9,592 nt of DNA from JBGPLH01 sp041486365 [NCBI: Thermodesulfobacteriota bacterium] (GTDB lineage: Bacteria; JAUYMQ01): assembly GCA_041486365.1 (NCBI GenBank), contig JBGPLH010000103.1, positions 1 through 9,592 on the forward strand, in the 5' to 3' direction. Below the pieces are notes generated by a model. That model was not told where the DNA came from, searched no databases, and worked only from the letters and a program-made list of their open reading frames with translations. Below are positions 4,874-9,592 of the stretch, in pieces (the stretch's first letter is position 1; each line of letters begins with the position of its first letter). The translations under genes and the position numbers were made by a program.

Positions 4874-6541
4874 TTGCGATCCGGGTTCCTTGTGAAGCTG
4901 GCGGTCGCCGCGCTGATCTTGGCGGCGGGCGCGGAGCCCACGCGGGCCGCAAGCCCGCTAACGGATCCGATCCCCGGCCCGATCCCGTTCGGGGACATCA
5001 CGATCTCGCTCGAGATCGTCGCGACCGGCTTCACCTCGCCGCTGTGGGGCACCCATGCCGGCGACGGCTCCCGTCGTCTCTTCGTGGCGGACCAGATCGG
5101 CAAGATCTATGAGGTCGATCTGGACACCAAGTCCAAGCGGCTCCTCCTCGACGTGAGCGGGAGGCTTGTCTCGCCCTTCGTGTTCTTCGAGGAGCGAGGG
5201 TCCGTGGGCCTGGCGCTCCACCCCGACTACCCACGGAACGGCCTACTCTATACCTTCACCGGCGAGCCGGCGCGCGCTCCCGCGGATTTCACCATCGCCC
5301 TTCCCGTTGGCACATTCCCCGATCACCAGAGCGTGATCACCCAGTGGCGCGTGCGCAAACCTACGGATCGCCGCTCGGTCGTCGATCCCGCAAGCGCGCG
5401 CGTCCTTCTGCGAATCGATCAGCCGCAGAGCATCCACAACGGCGGATGCCTCGTCTTCGGCCCGGACCGGATGCTCTACATCTCCCTGGGCGACGGTGGC
5501 AACCTGGAGGACGAGGGGCCGGGCCACGGCACGATCGGCAACGGGCAGGACACGTCGACCGCGCTCGGCTCGATCCTGCGCATCGACGTCGATGGCCGCG
5601 ACTCGGCCAACGGCCGGTACGGCATCCCGCCCGACAATCCCTTCGTGGGGCAGCCCGGCCTGGACGAAATCTTCGCCTACGGGTTCCGCAACCCCTTCCG
5701 GATGTCCTTCGATTCCGCGACCGGCGACTTCTACCTCGCGGACGTCGGCCAGTACAGCATCGAGGAGATCGACCTGATCGTGGCCGGGGGAAATTACGGC
5801 TGGAACCTGAAGGAGGGGAGCTTCTTCTTCATGGGCAACGGGCCGAGCCGTGGGTTCGTGACCGACATGGATCCGGGCGTGCCCGCCGGCCTCATCGACC
5901 CCATCGCCGAGTTCGATCACGACGAGGGGATCGCGGTGATCGGAGGCTTCGTCTACCGCGGGACCGCGATCCCGGAGCTGGTCGGCCGGTACGTCTTCGC
6001 GGATGTGCTCGGGCGGCTGTTCTATCTCGATGAAATGAATCGCATCCGCGAGCTGCGCCTCTCGTATCCCAGCGCGATCGGGATCGCGGTGCTCGGTTTT
6101 GGACAGGACGCGGATGGGGAAATCTACGTGATGGGCAACCCGACGAGCCGCCCCGTGGGGACCGATGGGGTCGTCCTGAAGATTCTCCCTTCGGACACCG
6201 ATGGGGACGGCGTCCTGGAGCCCCTGGACAATTGTCGCTTCACCGTGAACCCCGGTCAGGAAGATGCCGGCGGGGTCGGGCCCAACTCGGGACCCGATGG
6301 GATCGGGACCGACTGTCAGTGCGGCGATGCGAACGAGGACGGCTTTGTCACCAAGGAAGACGGTGAGCTGATCAAGCAGTCGCTGCGCAAGGGAGCGGGG
6401 TCGAGGCTCTCGCGACCGGATGAGTGCGACGTGGACGGGAACGGGGTCTGCACGAAGAACGACGCCTCGGTGATCCAGCACGCCCTGCACGTTCCGCCCA
6501 AAGCGACGATCGTACAGCGGTGCGCCCCCGCCTTGCCCTAG
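4874..6541 (+). CDS. Secreted PQQ-dependent sugar (aldose) dehydrogenase with TSP3/dockerin-like tail
   Basis: Six-bladed beta-propeller quinoprotein of the soluble glucose/sorbosone dehydrogenase family (555 aa), predicted to oxidise aldoses outside the cytoplasm with PQQ and calcium. Seen: signal peptide 1-25; propeller about 45-437 with SIHNGGCLVFGPD, LYISLGDGG, ALGSILRIDVDG, YGFRNPFRMSFD and GGNYGWN blocks. His188, Asp207 and Arg272 have the same spacing as catalytic His144, Asp163 and Arg228 of Acinetobacter s-GDH. After this come a thrombospondin type 3-like stretch (DTDGDG at 441, DNC at 452, DC-QC at 480-483) and two 12-residue dockerin-like calcium loops (485-496 and 519-530). The tail may anchor or stabilise the enzyme at the surface; that is inference. 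No PQQ synthesis genes are in the window. The start is TTG with AGGGAG 6 bases before it. The stop overlaps the convergent cyclase gene by 4 bases. True substrate unknown. Confidence 0.9.
   Translation: MRSGFLVKLAVAALILAAGAEPTRAASPLTDPIPGPIPFGDITISLEIVATGFTSPLWGTHAGDGSRRLFVADQIGKIYEVDLDTKSKRLLLDVSGRLVSPFVFFEERGSVGLALHPDYPRNGLLYTFTGEPARAPADFTIALPVGTFPDHQSVITQWRVRKPTDRRSVVDPASARVLLRIDQPQSIHNGGCLVFGPDRMLYISLGDGGNLEDEGPGHGTIGNGQDTSTALGSILRIDVDGRDSANGRYGIPPDNPFVGQPGLDEIFAYGFRNPFRMSFDSATGDFYLADVGQYSIEEIDLIVAGGNYGWNLKEGSFFFMGNGPSRGFVTDMDPGVPAGLIDPIAEFDHDEGIAVIGGFVYRGTAIPELVGRYVFADVLGRLFYLDEMNRIRELRLSYPSAIGIAVLGFGQDADGEIYVMGNPTSRPVGTDGVVLKILPSDTDGDGVLEPLDNCRFTVNPGQEDAGGVGPNSGPDGIGTDCQCGDANEDGFVTKEDGELIKQSLRKGAGSRLSRPDECDVDGNGVCTKNDASVIQHALHVPPKATIVQRCAPALP
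6172..6535 (+). other. Calcium-binding C-terminal tail of the sugar dehydrogenase
   Basis: This segment encodes about residues 434-554. It combines one thrombospondin type 3-like unit (Asp-rich, DxDxDG followed by DNC and NP-x-Q) with a dockerin type I-like pair of loops. Loop 1 has ligand positions Asp485, Asn487, Asp489, Asp496; loop 2 has Asp519, Asp521, Asn523, Asp530. Each is exactly 12 residues and each is followed by a short helix (ELIKQSL, SVIQHAL). Cys454, 481, 483, 518, 526 and 550 could form disulphides. Such tails are common on secreted proteins of several uncultured Gram-negative groups, where cohesin partners are often absent. Confidence 0.7.
6538..6541. other. CTAG palindrome holding both stop codons of two convergent genes
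   Basis: The plus-strand dehydrogenase ends in TAG at 6539-6541, and the minus-strand cyclase gene ends in TAG read from 6540-6538. The four bases CTAG serve both, so the genes overlap tail to tail by 4 bp. There is no room for a terminator between them; any terminator must lie inside coding sequence. Confidence 0.85.
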
Positions 6542-9500
6542 AAGCTCGCCGAGAGCTTCTCCGCCGCCTCGCCCAGATGACGCCGCAGCTCGCCGGTGGG
6601 AAGGGTCCGTGCGAGCGATTCCACCGTGGCCAGCATCATCGCGGCGTTGCGCGCCACTTCGTCCTTGTTGCCCCCGCGCCGGGCCAGCTCCGCGAGCAGG
6701 CCGTGGCTCCGCCAGACCCCCGCACGGTACCCGATGGCCTCCGCGATCGCGAGCGCCTCGCCGCAGGCCGCGATCGCCTCGGGGCGGCGGTCCATCACGA
6801 GCAGGATATGCCCGCGCGTGGCCAGGGCCCGCGTCTCGATCTTGCGCGCGCCGTGCTTGCGCGCGCCCTCCAGCTCCTCGCCGGCCACCGCCAGCGCACG
6901 CTCCGGATCTCGCCGGACCAGCGCCACCCGCGCGATAGCGTCGAAGACGTGGAGCGAGTAGCGCCAGCGCATGAAGGGATCGCCTCCCGCCAGCCCCGCG
7001 CGGATTCGCTCCAGGCCGCCGAGGGCCCCGTCCGCGTCGCCCAGCGCGAGCCGGTTGAGCGCGAGGTTGATCTCGGCGTTCGCCGTGATCTCCGGATCGC
7101 CGATATCCCGGGCGACGCGCGCTGCACGCTCGTTGTACCCCTGCGCCATCACGTGGCTGCCGAACTCGGCGAAACACCAGCCCAGCGTGTTGAGCAGCCG
7201 GGTGCGCCAGGCGCGATCGCCGATCCGCTCGCAGAGATCGTGCGCCGCGTGCAGCTCCTCCAGGGCGCGGCCGTAGTCGCCGAGACAGCAGAGCGCCTTG
7301 CCGAGGAACCACTGGGGCCAGATCACGAAGTGGGCCATGCCCAGACGGTGGGCGATCTCGATCGTGTTCCGGGCGTGCTCGGCCGCCGTGCGGAAGTTCC
7401 CCCTCCACTCGTTCTGCTCCACGCTGGCGTGGAGCACCATCGTGCGGACATCGTCCGTTCCCGCCCGATCGGCGCAGGCGGCGGCCTCGTCCAGGCGTTG
7501 CTGCGCGACGTCGAGATCTCCGTGGACCGCATGGAGGAACCAGTCCATGCCCAGCGCGATCCCCTCGGCGGCGGGGAGGTCGTGGGACCGGGCGAGGGCG
7601 AGCGCATCCGCGATGACCTCGCGGGCCTCGGGATAGGCGTGGGCCCAGGTGTAGCTCATCGCGGCGCGCCCGAGGAGCGAGGCCCGAGTCTTTGGATCAT
7701 CCGAGAGGGCGGCGCCGCGCCGGTAGGCGTCGCCCGAGGCGCGGAACTCGCTCACGGGGAAGAGCGCTTCGCCCAGCAGCTCCTCGAGACGTGCGCGGCG
7801 CTCCTTGGGAACGCGATCCCCCAGCCGGCCGGCGATCTCCAGGGCCCGGCGCGCGTGCTCGGCGGCCGCGTGGTTCGCGTAGGAGCCCAGCGCCTTCTCC
7901 GCGGCGCGCTCCCGGTACTCGAGCGCCCGCTCCCAGTCCTCCCCGAGCGTGAAGTGATGGGCCAGCGTTTCGGTGTGCTCCGCGAGGCGGTCGGCGTAGA
8001 GCTCCTCGATCGCGCGCCCGATGGCCCGGTGCAGCTCCTTGCGGCGCTGGATCAGGATGCTGCCGTAGGCCACGTCGTGGGTGAGCGCGTGCTTGAACAT
8101 GTAGGCAAGTTCCGGGTGGGCCGCCTTCTCGTACACCAGCTCGAGCCCCCGCAGCTCCTCCACGAGGGGACCCACCGCGTCGCCCAGCTCCGTGATCCGC
8201 TCGAGGAGTCGCAGGACGAATTCGCGTCCGATCACCGAGGCGAGCTGGATCGCGTGCTTGCGATCGTCGGGCAACCGGTCGATCCGCGCCATGATCACGT
8301 CCTGGATCCGGTCGGGGATCGAGACGTCCCCGATGTCCTGCGCCAGTTCGAGGTGCCCGTCCTTCCGGCGCAGCGCGCCCTCCTCGAGGAGCGACTTCGT
8401 GACCTCCTCCACGAAGAACGGGTTCCCCTCGGCCTTGCGCGCGATCAGCTCGCGCAGATCACCCGGGATCTCCGCGGTGCCCAGCAGCGCGTTCGTCATG
8501 GAGGCCATCTCGGCGTCCGCGAGCGCGCGGATCGCTATCCGCGTGTGGTAGGAGCGATCGCCGAAGGGATGCCGGTAACCCGGCCGGTGGGAGCAGACGA
8601 GCAGCGCGCGCGCGCCGGCCACCGCGTCGGACAGGAAGGCGAGGTACTCCTCGGAGGCCGGGTCGATCCAGTGGAGATCCTCGACGAGGAAGATGAGAGG
8701 ATTCATCTCCGCCGCGCGGAGCGTGAGCGCCTTGAGCGCCCGGAAGGTCTCCGATCGGCGGGTCACCGCGTCCATCGCTTCGACGGCGGGGTCGCCCGGG
8801 GGGAGCGAGAGCATCCCGCGCGCGAAGGGGAGGGTCCATCGCATATCGTCGCCGAAGGCCTCGATGCCGCGCTCCACCTTGGCGATCGCGGCCACGTCAT
8901 CGTCCCGATCCTCGATCCCGAAGTAGCGCCGCAGCCCTTCGGCGATGGGGAGGAACGCGGTCGCCTGCCCGTAGGATGCGCAGTGTCCCTCCACCCAGAG
9001 GTGCGGCGTTCCGGCGAGGCCGAGGCGGAACTCATGTAGAAGGCGCGACTTGCCGATGCCCGCCTCGCCCACGAGGAAGACGACCTGGCCCTTTCCCTCC
9101 CGCGCGCGCTCGAAGGCTTCCTGAAGCGCGTCCAGCTCCCGCGCGCGTCCCACGAGCGGCGTCAGTCCCGTGTCGGCGAGGACGTCGATCCGCCCGCGCA
9201 CCTCGCGCTCGGCCAGGACCTCGAAGGCGCGCACGGGGTTGCTCTTCCCCTTCACGTCGAGGGCGCCGAGGTCGCGCAGCTCGAAGAATCCCTCGACGAG
9301 CTTCCTCGTCGCCTCCGAGATCAGGATCGATCCGGGGCGGGCAAGAGACTGGAGCCGCGCGGCGAGATTCGTCGTGTCGCCCACGGCGGTGTAGTCCATC
9401 CGCAGGTCGTCGCCGATCTTGCCGACCACGACGAGCCCCGTGTGGATCCCGATCCGCATCCGGAAGTCGATCCCGCGCGCTTCGCGGAGCTCCGCGCCCA

Positions 9501-9592
9501 GCGATTGGAGGGCGCGCTGTATCCCGAGGGCGGCGATGACGGCGCGCCGGGGCGCGTCCTCCAGCGCCACGGGCGCCCCGAAGAGCGCCATC
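6538..9592 (-). CDS. Class III adenylate/guanylate cyclase - AAA ATPase - TPR regulator, N-terminus cut off
   Basis: Large cytoplasmic signalling protein; 1017 residues are visible and the 5' part lies past the right edge. Seen (numbering from the first visible Met): the C-terminal half of a class III cyclase domain (1-125) with RMRIGIHTG and DYTAVGDTTNLAARL, including transition-state residues Asn75 and Arg79; a P-loop ATPase (about 143-450) with Walker A GEAGIGKS at 175-182 and Walker B LIFLVEDLHW at 299-308; then a long helical TPR-type region from about 550 to 1000. Thr68 occupies the position that is Asp in class IIIa cyclases, as in class IIIb enzymes such as CyaC and mammalian soluble cyclase, suggesting ATP as substrate. 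The domain order matches soluble adenylyl cyclase. The visible Met is not the true start, because MALFGAP is an internal motif normally preceded by GDG-like sequence. Whether the cyclase is active cannot be judged without the missing metal-binding aspartates. Confidence 0.9.
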   Translation of the reverse strand, partial: MALFGAPVALEDAPRRAVIAALGIQRALQSLGAELREARGIDFRMRIGIHTGLVVVGKIGDDLRMDYTAVGDTTNLAARLQSLARPGSILISEATRKLVEGFFELRDLGALDVKGKSNPVRAFEVLAEREVRGRIDVLADTGLTPLVGRARELDALQEAFERAREGKGQVVFLVGEAGIGKSRLLHEFRLGLAGTPHLWVEGHCASYGQATAFLPIAEGLRRYFGIEDRDDDVAAIAKVERGIEAFGDDMRWTLPFARGMLSLPPGDPAVEAMDAVTRRSETFRALKALTLRAAEMNPLIFLVEDLHWIDPASEEYLAFLSDAVAGARALLVCSHRPGYRHPFGDRSYHTRIAIRALADAEMASMTNALLGTAEIPGDLRELIARKAEGNPFFVEEVTKSLLEEGALRRKDGHLELAQDIGDVSIPDRIQDVIMARIDRLPDDRKHAIQLASVIGREFVLRLLERITELGDAVGPLVEELRGLELVYEKAAHPELAYMFKHALTHDVAYGSILIQRRKELHRAIGRAIEELYADRLAEHTETLAHHFTLGEDWERALEYRERAAEKALGSYANHAAAEHARRALEIAGRLGDRVPKERRARLEELLGEALFPVSEFRASGDAYRRGAALSDDPKTRASLLGRAAMSYTWAHAYPEAREVIADALALARSHDLPAAEGIALGMDWFLHAVHGDLDVAQQRLDEAAACADRAGTDDVRTMVLHASVEQNEWRGNFRTAAEHARNTIEIAHRLGMAHFVIWPQWFLGKALCCLGDYGRALEELHAAHDLCERIGDRAWRTRLLNTLGWCFAEFGSHVMAQGYNERAARVARDIGDPEITANAEINLALNRLALGDADGALGGLERIRAGLAGGDPFMRWRYSLHVFDAIARVALVRRDPERALAVAGEELEGARKHGARKIETRALATRGHILLVMDRRPEAIAACGEALAIAEAIGYRAGVWRSHGLLAELARRGGNKDEVARNAAMMLATVESLARTLPTGELRRHLGEAAEKLSASF

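Noticed and set aside
5243-7408. Minus-strand open frame of 721 codons
   Set aside because: Antisense to the sugar dehydrogenase and out of frame with the cyclase protein; Arg/Gly-rich shadow.
6424-9039. Plus-strand open frame of 871 codons opposite the cyclase gene
   Set aside because: Very long, but a mirror of a GC-rich coding strand; no motif, while the minus strand has Walker A, Walker B and cyclase signatures.
9589-9591. ATG near the right edge as the start of the cyclase gene
   Set aside because: MALFGAP is an internal class III cyclase motif; the frame is open to the edge and the metal-binding half of the domain is missing.

Overview
This window is GC-rich bacterial DNA with densely packed genes on both strands. 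The lineage cannot be fixed from the sequence. A secreted protein ending in thrombospondin type 3-like and dockerin-like calcium-binding repeats, together with a large cyclase-ATPase-TPR regulator, is a combination often met in uncultured Myxococcota, Desulfobacterota, Binatota or similar soil and groundwater groups; that placement is an inference. No rRNA, tRNA, CRISPR array, insertion sequence or phage gene is visible.

Layout, left to right. (1) Positions 1-235, minus strand: the N-terminal third of a VIT1/CCC1-family Fe/Mn transporter, cut by the window edge. (2) Positions 236-452: a divergent intergenic region with a perfect 14-bp palindrome over the transporter's ribosome binding site. 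(3) Positions 453-3159, plus strand: a tight three-gene operon of a copper nitrite reductase made as a lipoprotein (nirK, AniA-like), an exported NirV-like protein of the formylglycine-generating-enzyme fold, and a SCO1/SenC copper chaperone with a His-rich N-terminal segment. (4) Positions 3183-4679, minus strand: a metallo-beta-lactamase-fold hydrolase followed, with no intervening base, by a carboxymuconolactone-decarboxylase/AhpD-like protein. (5) Positions 4874-6541, plus strand: a secreted PQQ-dependent sugar dehydrogenase with the Ca-binding C-terminal tail. (6) Positions 6538-9592, minus strand: the C-terminal 1017 residues of a class III cyclase-AAA ATPase-TPR protein; its start lies beyond the right edge.

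How they fit together. The nirK operon is a coherent periplasmic copper unit: NirK reduces nitrite to nitric oxide, SCO is a plausible copper donor or thiol partner, and NirV is a recurring partner of NirK whose role is unsettled. The other units look metabolically independent. The hydrolase-CMD pair has a predicted general chemistry but no assignable substrate. The sugar dehydrogenase would feed periplasmic electrons via PQQ. The cyclase protein is a cytoplasmic signalling ATPase.

Most notable at sequence level: the three nirK-operon genes appear to start at TTG, CTG and GTG; the two downstream ones share an almost identical ribosome-binding module; the NirV-like protein lacks the catalytic cysteines of true FGE; the hydrolase has Asn in place of one metal-binding His; and the sugar dehydrogenase and cyclase genes converge with both stop codons inside one CTAG palindrome.
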